Under the pieces are notes generated by a model. It had not been told where the DNA came from, ran no database searches, and saw only the letters and a list, made by a program, of their open reading frames with translations. Of a stretch of DNA of 64,000 bases, positions 44,340-55,149 are shown piece after piece. The DNA lies in assembly GCA_002279355.1 (NCBI GenBank), contig NCBV01000009.1:1-64000 (forward strand). The letters are read 5' to 3'. The first letter of the stretch is position 1. Each line of letters opens with the position of its first letter. A program made the translations under genes and the position numbers. This DNA comes from Acidiphilium sp. 37-60-79. GTDB taxonomy: Bacteria; Pseudomonadota; Alphaproteobacteria; Acetobacterales; Acetobacteraceae.

Positions 44340-45232
44340 GTTGCACGCTCCACCATCCAGGCGCAGAGGGCTGGAAAATCAATTCCGCATAATGCGGCTT
44401 GCTCGGGGAGCAGCGAGGTGCTGGTCATCCCCGGCTGGGTATTCACTTCCAGCAAAACCAATCGCCTTTGTGCGACATCATACCGAAAATCCGCCCGTGA
44501 GGCACCTCGGCACCCTAACGCGCGATGCGCTGATAGGGCAATGTGCTTTGCTTGCTCTTCTAATTCTGGATCGATTTGTGCAGGCACCTCATGGCGCGAG
44601 CCACCTTCAGCGTATTTTGCTTGATAATCATAAAACCCATCGGCAAAAATTTCGGTCACCGCCAATGCGCGATCATCGAGCACGCTCACGGTGAGTTCTC
44701 GTCCGGCGACATAATCCTCGGCCATGATCAGGTCACCAAAACCCCAATCGCGGGCGATTGATGCACGACGGTTATCATGCGCTTTGATAATATGCACACC
44801 CACTGACGAGCCCTCATTAATTGGCTTCAGCACATAAGGTGGCGGCAACGGGTCTGCCTCGGCCAATTCGGCAATGGGCACAATCCGGTGTGGTGCGACC
44901 GGCAATCCAGCCGCCGCAAATACAGCCTTTGCAGCGGCTTTATCCATGGCCATCGCAGAGGCGCGAACGCCTGAATGGGTGTAGGGAATGCCCATATAAT
45001 CAAGCACGCCCTGGATTGTGCCATCCTCGCCAAATCGGCCATGGAGTGCGTTGAACACAGCGTCTGGCGCAGGCGTTAGTGCGGCGATCAAGCTTGCCAG
45101 ATTGGCATTCACCTCAATCGGTATAACCTCATACCCTGCTGAGCGCAGCGCCGTTACCACTTGCGCACCCGTTGCTAAACTAACGTTACGCTCTGCCGAA
45201 ATTCCGCCCATCAATACCGCGATACGTTTCAT
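44327..45232 (-). CDS. ddl: D-alanine--D-alanine ligase
   Basis: ATP-grasp ligase making D-Ala-D-Ala for MurF. 301 residues; ALHGRFGEDGTIQGVLDYMGIPYTHSGVRASAMAMDK is the family signature, and VLLEVNTQPGMTSTSLLPEQA the C-terminal Mg/phosphate-binding part. The gene overlaps murB by 4 bp and ftsQ by 13 bp. Confidence 0.97.
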   Translation of the reverse strand: MKRIAVLMGGISAERNVSLATGAQVVTALRSAGYEVIPIEVNANLASLIAALTPAPDAVFNALHGRFGEDGTIQGVLDYMGIPYTHSGVRASAMAMDKAAAKAVFAAAGLPVAPHRIVPIAELAEADPLPPPYVLKPINEGSSVGVHIIKAHDNRRASIARDWGFGDLIMAEDYVAGRELTVSVLDDRALAVTEIFADGFYDYQAKYAEGGSRHEVPAQIDPELEEQAKHIALSAHRALGCRGASRADFRYDVAQRRLVLLEVNTQPGMTSTSLLPEQAALCGIDFPALCAWMVERATCRE

Positions 45233-46152
45233 TCGGCACCGCCCGGCACGCCGATGCGCTTAATTTCCCATATCAGTTCAATGCCAAAAACTTCCTGAAC
45301 GCGCTCCCTCACAGCCTCGCCCAAAGCCTCCAGGTCGGCAGCTGACGCATCTCCTCGGTTGATCAGGAAATTACAATGTTTTTCCGAAACCTGGGCATCC
45401 CCAAGCGCCATCCCCCGGCAGCCTGCTTGATCAATCAACTGCCAAGCCTTGTGCCCTGGCGGATTGCGAAAGGTCGACCCGCCGGTGCGGGCCCGCACCG
45501 GCTGCGTCGCCTCACGCTGCGCCTTAATATCATCCATGCGGGCGATCACTAACGCCTGATCTTCGGGGCGAGCATGTAGCCGTGCGCGCACCACAATGCC
45601 GCCGGGCGGCAGGCGGGCATGGCGATAATCAAGTCCCAACTCTCCCGCCGAATACCGCGCCAGCGTTCCATCCGGCCCAATAATCTCTGCCCAATCCAGC
45701 ACGGCGCGGATATCGTTACCATAGGCCCCCGCATTCATCGCGATGGCACCGCCCAACGATCCTGGAATACCCGATAAAAATTCCAATCCGCCTAGCCCAG
45801 CCATTGCAGCATGCTCAGAGATTGTGCCATCCAACGCGGCCGCACCGGCGATAATGCCGTCTGGCTCAATGCCGACGGTGCTGAAACCGCGACCCAGCTT
45901 AACGACCAAGCCGGGCACGCCACCATCACGGATGATGATGTTCGACGCAGCTCCCAAAATTGTCACCGGCCATTCCGGCGATGCCGCGCTCAGGCAGGTC
46001 ACTAAATCTTCAATATCAGCTGGCCGTACCAGCAATTCGGCGGCGCCGCCCACACGAAACCATGTGCCTGCGGCCAGCGGCGCGTCCGCTATCACCCGCC
46101 CGCGTAACGGTGGCAGCGCTGCATACCAAGGTGCGGCAGTGGCGTGCATCAT
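45229..46152 (-). CDS. murB: UDP-N-acetylenolpyruvoylglucosamine reductase
   Basis: FAD-dependent NADPH reductase forming UDP-MurNAc. 307 residues; [39 protein letters not shown] and [10 protein letters not shown] (Ser proton donor region) followed by [12 protein letters not shown] mark it as MurB. The start is ATG 46152, overlapping the murC stop by 4 bp; the open frame continues 33 residues upstream inside murC and is not used. Confidence 0.96.
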   Translation of the reverse strand: MMHATAAPWYAALPPLRGRVIADAPLAAGTWFRVGGAAELLVRPADIEDLVTCLSAASPEWPVTILGAASNIIIRDGGVPGLVVKLGRGFSTVGIEPDGIIAGAAALDGTISEHAAMAGLGGLEFLSGIPGSLGGAIAMNAGAYGNDIRAVLDWAEIIGPDGTLARYSAGELGLDYRHARLPPGGIVVRARLHARPEDQALVIARMDDIKAQREATQPVRARTGGSTFRNPPGHKAWQLIDQAGCRGMALGDAQVSEKHCNFLINRGDASAADLEALGEAVRERVQEVFGIELIWEIKRIGVPGGAE

Positions 46153-47588
46153 GCCGCTCCACCCAAACCACGACGGTTTGGATCGCTGAGCCCGTGCAAT
46201 TGCTGCGGCAATGCCTGAGCCCACGCCGTAATATTGCCTGCCCCCAAGCACACGACATAATCCCCCGGTTTGGCAATGGCCTTGACCATTTCTGCCAAAT
46301 ATTCAGGATTAGCGAGTGGAACCACCGAGCGATGTCCATGCGCGCGCAGCCCATCGACCAGCGCATCCCGGTTCACGCCCTCAATCGGTGCTTCACCCGC
46401 CGGATATACATCGGCCACAATCACCGTACCCGCATCGTTCATGCAGGTGCAAAATTCTTCAAACAGCGAAGCCAATCGCGAATAACGGTGAGGCTGCACC
46501 ACAGCAATAACATCGCGCGCACCAGCTTGGCGTGCGGCCTTCAACACGGCGGCAATCTCGACCGGATGATGTCCATAATCATCGATAATAGTCACCCCAC
46601 CTAGCTCACCAACCTTAGTAAAGCGCCTTTTAACCCCACGGAAGTTTGCCAACGAGGCCCTCAAATGGTCTTCATTGACCCCCATCTCGACGCCAATGGT
46701 GATCGCAGCTAGGGCGTTTTGCACATTGTGATTGCCAAGCATTGGCAGGCGCAGCCGATTAATCCGCCGCTCGCGTCCGCCAAGCCGATTTGATAGCCGC
46801 ACCTCAAATGTCGCGCCGTTGCGATCCGCCATGATGCGCTCAGCGCGCACGTCGGCTTGCGGTGAAAATCCATAGGTAATTACGCGATGATCGGACAAAT
46901 CAGGGATCATTTGTTGAACCGCCGGATGATCGACGCACAATACGGCAAATCCATAAAACGGGATGTTCGAAACAAACTGCCGATAGCCCGCTTCCATCGC
47001 CGCGTGCGATCCCCAATGATCCAGATGCTCCGGATCCATATTCGTCACCACCGCAATGACGGCCGGCAACCGTAAGAACGTGCCATCGCTTTCATCGGCC
47101 TCCACCACCATCCAATCACCCTGACCGGACCGCGTATTGGTGCCGTATGCATTGATAATGCCGCCATTGATCACAGTCGGATCAAATCCGCCACCTTCAA
47201 GCACCGCCGCCACAAGGCTGGTTGTGGTGGTTTTGCCATGCGTCCCACCGATCGCAATCGACCAGCGCAACCGCATCAATTCGCCTAACATTTCTGCGCG
47301 GCGCACAACCGGAATCAGCCGCGCCCGCGCACTCGCGACTTCGGGATTATCCCGGGGCACCGCCGTTGAGACAACAACAACCTGTGCTGCACCCAAATTC
47401 GCCGCGTCATGGCCGATCATGACTGGGACGCCAGACGCCCGCAATCGTAAAACATTAGCGCTTTCTGCGATGTCCGAGCCTTGCACGGCATAACCCAGCG
47501 TGTGCAACACTTCGGCGATACCCGACATTCCAATCCCGCCGATTCCGACGAAATGGATAACGCCGATCGATAGCGGCATCGCCCTCAT
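46149..47588 (-). CDS. murC: UDP-N-acetylmuramate--L-alanine ligase
   Basis: First amino-acid-adding Mur ligase (L-Ala). 479 residues; N-terminal [22 protein letters not shown]-binding [13 protein letters not shown] and the ligase middle with [19 protein letters not shown]. It overlaps murG by 4 bp (ATGA) and murB by 4 bp. A second ATG three codons in is possible. Confidence 0.97.
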   Translation of the reverse strand: MRAMPLSIGVIHFVGIGGIGMSGIAEVLHTLGYAVQGSDIAESANVLRLRASGVPVMIGHDAANLGAAQVVVVSTAVPRDNPEVASARARLIPVVRRAEMLGELMRLRWSIAIGGTHGKTTTTSLVAAVLEGGGFDPTVINGGIINAYGTNTRSGQGDWMVVEADESDGTFLRLPAVIAVVTNMDPEHLDHWGSHAAMEAGYRQFVSNIPFYGFAVLCVDHPAVQQMIPDLSDHRVITYGFSPQADVRAERIMADRNGATFEVRLSNRLGGRERRINRLRLPMLGNHNVQNALAAITIGVEMGVNEDHLRASLANFRGVKRRFTKVGELGGVTIIDDYGHHPVEIAAVLKAARQAGARDVIAVVQPHRYSRLASLFEEFCTCMNDAGTVIVADVYPAGEAPIEGVNRDALVDGLRAHGHRSVVPLANPEYLAEMVKAIAKPGDYVVCLGAGNITAWAQALPQQLHGLSDPNRRGLGGAA

Positions 47589-48682
47589 CGCGCGATTTCT
47601 CCCATAACCAAGGCCGCTAACCGATCCGCAGCATCGCTCATTCCAACAGCCGCCGCGGCGTGAGCCATGTCGAACCGTCGTTGTGGATTATCCAAGAGAT
47701 CAGAAACGATTTGAGCAAAGGAAGCAGCTGTGAGGTCTGCTTGGTCAAGCTGGATTGCGCCGCCGGCCCGCACGAGGGACTGCGCATTGGCCCGTTGATC
47801 CGCATTAATTGCAAGCGGAATCAACATGGCTGGTCGTCCTATCACGGCGATTTCGGCAACCGTCGAACCACCAGATCGAGCAATCACCAGTTGAGCGCGC
47901 ACCATTTCGGTGGCAACATCCTCGATGAACGGCGCTAACACTGCCTCAATTCTGGCCTCGGCAAACCGTTCCCGGGCCTGCGCCAAACCAGCGGACGGAC
48001 ACTGCATCATAATTTTTAGCCGTGAACGAAGCCGTTCGGGCAACAGCGCCAGGGCATCTGGCACCAACGTCGCAAATGCCAATGCCCCTAAAGAGCCGCC
48101 CAAAACCAAGAGGTTTAACCCTAGGCCATCATCCTCATACGGTGCTCGAGCGTGCGCAATAATCGCCGTACGTACCGGATTGCCGGTCACCAGCGATACA
48201 CAGCCAGCTGGCACACCTTGCGTCTCAGGAAAACTCAAAGCCAAAACATCAGCAAAGCGCGCGAGGAATTGATTGGCCCGGCCCAGTGCCGCGTTCTGAT
48301 CATGCAAGACAATCTTTGGGGGCGATCGTAGCAATCGCGCGGCTAACACCGGAGCGACGGACGGATATCCGCCAAACCCCACCACGACGCGTGGTTTGGC
48401 CGTTGCCATTACCCGCCGGGCCTGCAAGACGCCGCAGGCAATCCGTGCGACGCTTCCGGCCGCACGAAGCGGAGATCGCCCAACAACGCCCGAACCGCCG
48501 ATAATATGCTGTTCACAGGATCGAAAAACAGCGCTCTGTTGCGGATGCGAGCGCGTATCCGTCAGTAATATTACCCGTTGTCCGCGTCGGATCAACCGAT
48601 CAGCCAGCGCTTCGGCCGGCAACACATGCCCGCCAGTGCCACCTGCAGCAAGCACGACCGGCGCTGAGACCGTGTCGCTCAT
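47585..48682 (-). CDS. murG: Undecaprenyldiphospho-muramoylpentapeptide beta-N-acetylglucosaminyltransferase
   Basis: Membrane-associated glycosyltransferase that makes lipid II from lipid I. 365 residues; [19 protein letters not shown] is the N-terminal GGTGGH motif and [26 protein letters not shown] the UDP-GlcNAc-binding C-terminal motif. Overlaps ftsW and murC by 4 bp each. Confidence 0.97.
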   Translation of the reverse strand: MSDTVSAPVVLAAGGTGGHVLPAEALADRLIRRGQRVILLTDTRSHPQQSAVFRSCEQHIIGGSGVVGRSPLRAAGSVARIACGVLQARRVMATAKPRVVVGFGGYPSVAPVLAARLLRSPPKIVLHDQNAALGRANQFLARFADVLALSFPETQGVPAGCVSLVTGNPVRTAIIAHARAPYEDDGLGLNLLVLGGSLGALAFATLVPDALALLPERLRSRLKIMMQCPSAGLAQARERFAEARIEAVLAPFIEDVATEMVRAQLVIARSGGSTVAEIAVIGRPAMLIPLAINADQRANAQSLVRAGGAIQLDQADLTAASFAQIVSDLLDNPQRRFDMAHAAAAVGMSDAADRLAALVMGEIAR

Positions 48683-49857
48683 GCCGCACCGCGCGGGCGA
48701 GTCGGAGGCCCAAAAAGCGGCTCATCCAAAATTCTGGTGGTCGCCAAAATCCCTTGGCGCTTGCGAGTCAACGCTAACAATAGCCCCGTGTGCAGCCCCA
48801 TAGCCAGCACCGCCGAACCGCCATAGGAGATGAAGGGTAACGTCATTCCTTTGGTCGGAATAAGTGAAAGGGATGACGCCATATTCACGAAAGCCTGCAA
48901 GCCAAAGCTGACCAACAAGCCCGACGCGGCTAACGCCACAAATAAATCCCCCTCGCGCCGCAGCCTTAATAATCCGCGGAGCACCACAAAGGCAAACAGG
49001 GCGACAATAGCCAAGCAAATAATCAGCCCGAATTCCTCGCCAACGACGGCGAACACAAAATCAGCACGTGCATCGGGTAGAAAATGCTTGACTTGCCCTT
49101 CACCGGGCCCGCGTCCCCATAAGCCACCATTACCAAAAGCCGACAGAGCCGTAATCGCCTGATACGCATTATCGCGAGCAGGATGGATGAATAACTCGTA
49201 ACGCGCATGGACGTGCGGAATGTAGATGATCGCGGCTACCAGGGTCCCCACCAATCCCACACCACCCGCTACCACCCAACCTAAGGCAATGCCGTCCAAC
49301 ACGAGTTGGGCAAAAGCGGTGCTGCCAACGAGCAACATTGACCCGATATCGGGTTGTTTGAGCAATAGAACCAAAACCAAGCCGTTGAGCGCTAGTGCAG
49401 CCGACATGCCAGCAAAGCCTGGTGTGCGCCGCCGTTCAGCGAGCAGCCATGCGCTTACCACAATCAATGCGGGTTTTAGGAACTCAGCTGGCTGGATCGT
49501 GAATCCAGGCAAGGCAATCCAGCGTCGTCCACCAGCAATCACGACACCATGAACCAAGGTGAACGCAGTCAGCAAAAGAAATACGATACCCACGCCGAGG
49601 GCTGTCAGCTTGACCTGTTGTAGGTCCAACATCGATGCGCCGATCATCGCGGCGGCTGCCATCGCCAGGTAGATAATTTGTTTAATCATAATCAGTGTGT
49701 GCGGATCGGTCAGCGATAATGTTGTCGCGGGTGTCGCCGCTAACGCCATGATATAGCCGATCCCAATGAGCGCGACCAAGGCCGCCAAGGTCCACTGATC
49801 AACACTCCACCACCAGCGGCCCACGACCGAATTATCCGCACGCGATACCCGCGCCAT
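48679..49857 (-). CDS. ftsW: Peptidoglycan polymerase FtsW (SEDS family)
   Basis: SEDS-family septal glycosyltransferase working with FtsI. 392 residues and about ten transmembrane helices. GGRRWIALPGFTIQPAEFLKPALIV and GPGEGQVKHFLPDARADFVFAVVGEEFG with FISYGGSAVLAMG are the FtsW/RodA motifs. Its ATG shares one base with the murD stop (TAATG). Confidence 0.96.
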   Translation of the reverse strand: MARVSRADNSVVGRWWWSVDQWTLAALVALIGIGYIMALAATPATTLSLTDPHTLIMIKQIIYLAMAAAAMIGASMLDLQQVKLTALGVGIVFLLLTAFTLVHGVVIAGGRRWIALPGFTIQPAEFLKPALIVVSAWLLAERRRTPGFAGMSAALALNGLVLVLLLKQPDIGSMLLVGSTAFAQLVLDGIALGWVVAGGVGLVGTLVAAIIYIPHVHARYELFIHPARDNAYQAITALSAFGNGGLWGRGPGEGQVKHFLPDARADFVFAVVGEEFGLIICLAIVALFAFVVLRGLLRLRREGDLFVALAASGLLVSFGLQAFVNMASSLSLIPTKGMTLPFISYGGSAVLAMGLHTGLLLALTRKRQGILATTRILDEPLFGPPTRPRGAA

Positions 49858-51251
49858 TATGGCGCTCCCCCGGGACCACGAGCAGCGAGCTGATGCACCA
49901 GCGCCGCGAAAGCATCGCCGCGAGACTCATAGTTGGCGAATTGATCAAAGCTCGCACAAGCGGGTGCGAGCAACACCACTGGCACATTTGCCGCCTGCGC
50001 GCGAGCAAGAGCCTCGTCAACCGCACGATCAAGCGTGTCTACCACCGAATGCGCTACGCCGTGGGCGCCGAGTATCGCGGCAAAATCGGTCGCCGCTTGG
50101 CCGATCAATAAAGCATGCTCCACGCGGGGAAAGTATGGCGCAAGCGATGCAATTCCGCCCGATTTGGCAACCCCGCCCGCAATCCAAATCACCCGCTCGT
50201 GACAAGCCAATGCTCTGGCCGCTGCGTCAGCATTCGTCGCCTTACTGTCATTAATGAAGCAAACACCCCCAACGTCCGCAATGCGCGCTTGGCGATGCGG
50301 TAATCCCGGAAAGTCTAACAACGCAGGGCCGATTGCCGTGCGCGGCACCCCAACGGCCATTGCGAGTGACGTGGCCGCCGCTGCGTTCTGCGCATTATGC
50401 GTGCCGGGCAAGGCGTGCGCCGTTCGCAGATCGACTATCGCACCATGCTGATCGCACAATGTCCCATTCTGAGCGTAAATATCCGCAACTTGGTCCCCGG
50501 ATATACGAATGACCTGGACAGGGCGGCTCGTGATTTGCGCCGCTATGAGACGCGATGCGATGTCATCTACGCCAATCACGGCAACGTCACCAGTCACCTG
50601 GCGCGCAAAAATTCCTGCTTTAACAATAGCATAATCAGCGAAACTGCCATGGCGGTCGAGGTGATCGGGGCTGAGGTTCAACATTACCGCTGCATTGAAG
50701 CGCATCTTTGCGATTCGCTCCAACATGTAGCTGGACATTTCGAGCACATAAGTGCCGGTTTTATCGAGCAATGGTAGAGCAAGGGCTGCCGGTCCTAAAT
50801 TACCTCCTGCTTCCACCTGCATGCCTGCTTGCCGCAAAATATGGGCGGTCAGAGCGGTCGTGGTTGATTTGCCATTAGTGCCAGTGACGCCGATAAATTT
50901 GGCGTCCGATCCGGCGCGCCGGACGGCGATAAATAACGCCTCGGCATCCGACCAAATGGGCACGCCGCGCGCCAGGATCGCCGTTGCCTGCGGATGAGGT
51001 TTTGGCAGGCGATGCGGAATGCCGGGCGATAAAATTAGCGCGGTCAAAGACGCTGTGTGCGCAGGCAGCGCAACCCGCAACCCCTCGCGCGCGGCCGCCG
51101 CACGCGCATCCGGTTGGTCATCCCAAACCGTGACCACCGCACCCATCGCGCGCAATGCGAGCGCCGCAGGTAGCCCATTCCGCCCCAAACCAAGCACAGC
51201 AAACACTTCGCCGGCGAACACGGCAGGCCAATCATGGGTTCTCGCGGTCAT
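49857..51251 (-). CDS. murD: UDP-N-acetylmuramoylalanine--D-glutamate ligase
   Basis: Mur ligase adding D-Glu. 464 residues from ATG 51251, which overlaps the mraY stop by 4 bp. [22 protein letters not shown] is the N-terminal nucleotide fold and [19 protein letters not shown] the P-loop. [17 protein letters not shown] is also typical. An upstream in-frame extension to 51335 lies within mraY. Confidence 0.97.
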   Translation of the reverse strand: MTARTHDWPAVFAGEVFAVLGLGRNGLPAALALRAMGAVVTVWDDQPDARAAAAREGLRVALPAHTASLTALILSPGIPHRLPKPHPQATAILARGVPIWSDAEALFIAVRRAGSDAKFIGVTGTNGKSTTTALTAHILRQAGMQVEAGGNLGPAALALPLLDKTGTYVLEMSSYMLERIAKMRFNAAVMLNLSPDHLDRHGSFADYAIVKAGIFARQVTGDVAVIGVDDIASRLIAAQITSRPVQVIRISGDQVADIYAQNGTLCDQHGAIVDLRTAHALPGTHNAQNAAAATSLAMAVGVPRTAIGPALLDFPGLPHRQARIADVGGVCFINDSKATNADAAARALACHERVIWIAGGVAKSGGIASLAPYFPRVEHALLIGQAATDFAAILGAHGVAHSVVDTLDRAVDEALARAQAANVPVVLLAPACASFDQFANYESRGDAFAALVHQLAARGPGGAP

Positions 51252-52336
51252 CGGATTTTCAGGGTCGAAAGACCCACTAACGCAAGGATCATGGCAATAA
51301 TCCAAAACCGGATCACGATCGTTGGCTCCGCCCACCCTTTTTTCTCAAAGTGATGATGCAGTGGTGCCATTAAAAACACCCGTTTGCCGGTCCGCTTATA
51401 CCAAAACACCTGCACGATAACCGAAACAGTCTCAACGACGAATAAGCCACCAACGATTCCCAAAACAATTTCATTCTTGGTGGCAACAGCGACGGATCCC
51501 AGAGCGCCACCGAGCGCGAGTGAGCCGGTATCGCCCATAAACACTGCTGCTGGCGGCGCATTGAACCACAGAAACCCGAGACCTGAGCCAATTAAAGCCG
51601 CACAAAATACAGCGAGTTCGCCCGCGCCAGGCACAAAATTGATCTGCAAATAATGTGCAAAAATCCGATTGCCGACCAAATAAGCAATTAATGCAAATGC
51701 CCCCGCTGCGATGATCGTTGGTACAATCGCGAGACCATCAAGCCCATCGGTCAAATTCACTGCGTTCGATGCGCCGACCATGACAAACATCGCGAAAATC
51801 GGGAAAGCGATCCCAAGCCCGATCAATAAATGTTTGAACACCGGAACCGCGAGATCATTCGCAATGCCAAACGGCATTAAGCGTGTGATCCAAATAGCGG
51901 CCCCAAGGCCAATGGCGGCTTGAACGACCAGTTTCACCCGACCAGCGACGCCTTTGGTGTTACGTCGGGTGAGCTTTAGAAAATCATCGACGAACCCGAG
52001 GGTTCCATAGCCAAGCGTTACAAATAGCACAGCCCAAACATAGCCATTTTCCAAATCCGCCCATAGCAAGGTCGAGACAGTGAGTGCAATCAAAATCAAC
52101 ACACCACCCATTGTGGGCGTGCCCTTTTTCTCGATCAGGTGGCGCTCCGGTCCGTCGCTGCGAATGGGCTGACCGTTTCGCTGTAGAGATTTGAGCCAAG
52201 CAATCAGCTTCGGTCCAGAAATAAAACTAACAATGAGTGACGTGAGTCCAGCTCCGCCAGCCCGGAACGTAATGTACCGAAACAAATTTAGCACGTGAAA
52301 TGCTGCAACATGGGGCAATAGCAAGGAATATAACAT
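51248..52336 (-). CDS. mraY: Phospho-N-acetylmuramoyl-pentapeptide transferase
   Basis: Integral membrane enzyme making lipid I. 362 residues and ten transmembrane helices. [29 protein letters not shown] (catalytic Asp cluster), [14 protein letters not shown] and [15 protein letters not shown] are the MraY signatures. Overlaps murF by one base and murD by 4 bp. Confidence 0.98.
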   Translation of the reverse strand: MLYSLLLPHVAAFHVLNLFRYITFRAGGAGLTSLIVSFISGPKLIAWLKSLQRNGQPIRSDGPERHLIEKKGTPTMGGVLILIALTVSTLLWADLENGYVWAVLFVTLGYGTLGFVDDFLKLTRRNTKGVAGRVKLVVQAAIGLGAAIWITRLMPFGIANDLAVPVFKHLLIGLGIAFPIFAMFVMVGASNAVNLTDGLDGLAIVPTIIAAGAFALIAYLVGNRIFAHYLQINFVPGAGELAVFCAALIGSGLGFLWFNAPPAAVFMGDTGSLALGGALGSVAVATKNEIVLGIVGGLFVVETVSVIVQVFWYKRTGKRVFLMAPLHHHFEKKGWAEPTIVIRFWIIAMILALVGLSTLKIR

Positions 52337-53697
52337 TAGTTCTGCCCTGCCAGCGCTGCGATAATCGTCCGCATGGCGCTTCCATGGCTGCCTTTGACCA
52401 ATACCACATCACCATCGCGCAAGGCAGAGCAGACCAACGGGGCAAGCTGTGCCGCATTCACCGCCCAGGCGCCTTGCCGATCAGGGGGCAAAGCGTCAAA
52501 CATGATGCGCATCTCCGGGCCGCAGGTAAAAACTAAATCGGCTTGTGCAGCAACGGGTTCCGCCAACGCGAGATGTTCATCTTCAGAAAAATCGCCGAGT
52601 TCTAGCATATCGCCGAGTACAACCACATGCCGCCCACTCTGTAGAGCTAGAACGTCTAACGCGGCGCGCACCGAAGCCCCCGAGGCGTTATAACTCTCAT
52701 CGAGAATGGTAATATCTAACCCACTGCGCTCAAGTTTTAGCTTTGCGCCGCGACCACCAAGGGGAGCGAAGCCATCCAATGACGCGGCGGCTTCGATGAT
52801 GTCCAAATCCAACGCCGCCGCCGCCGCCAGGGCGGCAAGAGCATTCTGCGCCATATGGCGTCCTGGCGCTTGCAGTCGGCAGCGCACTACAGTTCCCAAA
52901 ATCCGAGCCGTGATATCAATCCCTTCGGCGTCGCTCTCGGCCTCAAGTAATCGCGCCTCGTCGGCAATATCCGTGCCAAAGGTTATCACCCTCATGGTTG
53001 GATCAACACGACGCTTCATGATCGGCAAAAATGGCCCGCGCGGCAGCACTGCCGTGCCATAAGGCAGGAGGCCGGTCATTAAATCGGCCTTTTCTTCCGC
53101 AATCGCTTCGAGCGATCCCATGGCGCCAATGTGGGTCGCGGCAATCGTTGTGATGATTCCAACATGGGGTCGGCTGATCCGCGCCAAGGGGGCAATCTCT
53201 CCCGGGTGGTTCATCCCGATCTCCAACACGGCAAACACTGCATCACGCGGCATTCTAGCCAGTGTCAGTGGCACGCCGATGTGATTATTATGCGATGCAT
53301 CGGCAGCATGAGTGAGACCGAATGAGGCGAAAATGCGCCGCAGCATCTCTTTGGTTGTTGATTTGCCTACGCTGCCGGTCACAGCAGCGATTTTCGCGGA
53401 TGATCGAGTCCGCGCGAATTCACCCAATCGTCCCAATGCGGCCAGTGTATCGGGCACCTGCAACAAAGCTTGACCAGGATCAATGTTGTGCCGCGACACA
53501 ACGGCACCAGCGGCACCATTGGAGAAGGCGGCGGGAACGAAATCATGACCGTCGCGCTGATCTTGCAACGCGAAAAATATGTCTCCAACATTCAATGTTC
53601 GAGAATCAATCGCGATCCCGTCGGCGTCGAATCGAGGTCCAACGAAGGACCCATTCGTAGCAATTTGAAGCTCATCCGCCGTCCATAACGCGTTCAT
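52336..53697 (-). CDS. murF: UDP-N-acetylmuramoyl-tripeptide--D-alanyl-D-alanine ligase
   Basis: Adds D-Ala-D-Ala (made by Ddl) to the Mur tripeptide. 453 residues; [20 protein letters not shown]-loop and [15 protein letters not shown] are MurF motifs, with [18 protein letters not shown] further on. It overlaps murE by 4 bp. Confidence 0.97.
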   Translation of the reverse strand: MNALWTADELQIATNGSFVGPRFDADGIAIDSRTLNVGDIFFALQDQRDGHDFVPAAFSNGAAGAVVSRHNIDPGQALLQVPDTLAALGRLGEFARTRSSAKIAAVTGSVGKSTTKEMLRRIFASFGLTHAADASHNNHIGVPLTLARMPRDAVFAVLEIGMNHPGEIAPLARISRPHVGIITTIAATHIGAMGSLEAIAEEKADLMTGLLPYGTAVLPRGPFLPIMKRRVDPTMRVITFGTDIADEARLLEAESDAEGIDITARILGTVVRCRLQAPGRHMAQNALAALAAAAALDLDIIEAAASLDGFAPLGGRGAKLKLERSGLDITILDESYNASGASVRAALDVLALQSGRHVVVLGDMLELGDFSEDEHLALAEPVAAQADLVFTCGPEMRIMFDALPPDRQGAWAVNAAQLAPLVCSALRDGDVVLVKGSHGSAMRTIIAALAGQN

Positions 53698-55148
53698 CCA
53701 ACCAGCTCCGTAATCACCGCAGCATCGTCGAACGGGATCACCGTGCGGCCAATAATCTGCCCCTGCTCATGGCCTTTGCCAGCCACCACAACCACATCTC
53801 CTGACTGCGCAAGGCTGAGCGCCTCCGCAATCGCGCGACGGCGATCAGCCAGCTCCAAGCAAGCCGGGCAAGCAGCCTTGATCGCCGCGCGGATCAAGGC
53901 CGGATTTTCATTTCTTGGATTATCATCGGTGATCACTGCCAGATCAGCGAGGCGCGCAGCGACCGCCCCCATCAATGGGCGCTTGCCCGCATCCCGATCC
54001 CCACCGGCCCCGAACACCAATATTAAGCGGCCAGCCGTGTGCGGCCGTAATGCGGCAAGAAGTCTCTCGAGCGCATCGGGCGTGTGGGCATAGTCGACAT
54101 AGACGGCGGCGCCATTCGGTAAGCTATTGATCCATTGCAGTCGACCGCGCACAGGCCGCAAGCCCGAAATATAGTCGAGCGCACTGTCAATGCCGATCGC
54201 CCGTGACAGCACGGCGGCTAATAACGCGTTATCTGCCTGAAACCGACCGACCAACGGCAGTTCAATCTCACGCCGAATACCATCGATCGCGATGTGCAAA
54301 ATTTGACCTTGCGGCGTTGGTGTCGCTCCGATGATATCGACAGCGGAGCCGTTTGGTCCAACAGTCATCAGCTCAAGCTGACGCGCTTTGGTGATAGCCT
54401 GCAACGATGTCAACGTATCAGACTCTAAATCGCTCATCGCGATAACCGGTGCGCCGCTGGGGAGAAGAGCCTCGAACAGGTGCAATTTAGCCGCCCGATA
54501 CGCCGCCATATCTCCATGGTAATCGAGATGATCGCGGGTTAAATTCGTGAACGCAGCGCCAGCAATTGTTATACCGTCGAGGCGTCGCTGCGCCAAGCCG
54601 TGGGACGATGCTTCTAGCGCTACGTCATCGATCCCGGCGGCGCGCAATCGTGCTAATTGGTTGGCTAGCACGACGGGATCAGGCGTGGTCAAACTTTCTG
54701 TGTTAGAAAAACCTGAGGCAATCAGACCAAGCGTTCCGAGTGACGCTGCTTTACGGCCATCGGCTTGACTGATCTGGCGCAGAAAATCCACGGTTGAGCT
54801 TTTGCCGTTCGTGCCCGTTACCGCCAAGATCCTGCGCGGCATCGGCCCCGCTAAATGAGCGGCAATTTCCGCAAGGCGCTTGCGAGGATCGGGATCGAGC
54901 AAGAGTGGGCGCGGTGGTGTGCCAGGAGGCCAAGGCGTCCCTAACGGTGCCAAGATCGCTGCCGCGCCTTGCGCCACTGCGGCGGCAATAAAGTCGCGTC
55001 CATCGGCCCGCATCCCGGGCAACGCGGCAAAAATCATTTTTGGTCGGACCAGCCGACTATCTGCGGTAATGCCGATAACATCGATATCAGCACCCAGCCG
55101 CCACGTCGGTGGCGTGCCATCCAATCGCGTCGCCAGGCGAGTCATCAT
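53694..55148 (-). CDS. murE: UDP-N-acetylmuramoyl-L-alanyl-D-glutamate--2,6-diaminopimelate ligase
   Basis: Adds meso-diaminopimelate. 484 residues from ATG 55148, one base past the ftsI stop (an ATG follows directly, 55145). [17 protein letters not shown] is the P-loop and TDDNPRNENP contains the DNPR motif that distinguishes the meso-DAP enzyme from the lysine one. The longer open frame up to 55313 lies inside ftsI and is rejected. Confidence 0.96.
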   Translation of the reverse strand: MMTRLATRLDGTPPTWRLGADIDVIGITADSRLVRPKMIFAALPGMRADGRDFIAAAVAQGAAAILAPLGTPWPPGTPPRPLLLDPDPRKRLAEIAAHLAGPMPRRILAVTGTNGKSSTVDFLRQISQADGRKAASLGTLGLIASGFSNTESLTTPDPVVLANQLARLRAAGIDDVALEASSHGLAQRRLDGITIAGAAFTNLTRDHLDYHGDMAAYRAAKLHLFEALLPSGAPVIAMSDLESDTLTSLQAITKARQLELMTVGPNGSAVDIIGATPTPQGQILHIAIDGIRREIELPLVGRFQADNALLAAVLSRAIGIDSALDYISGLRPVRGRLQWINSLPNGAAVYVDYAHTPDALERLLAALRPHTAGRLILVFGAGGDRDAGKRPLMGAVAARLADLAVITDDNPRNENPALIRAAIKAACPACLELADRRRAIAEALSLAQSGDVVVVAGKGHEQGQIIGRTVIPFDDAAVITELVG

Positions 55149-55149
55149 T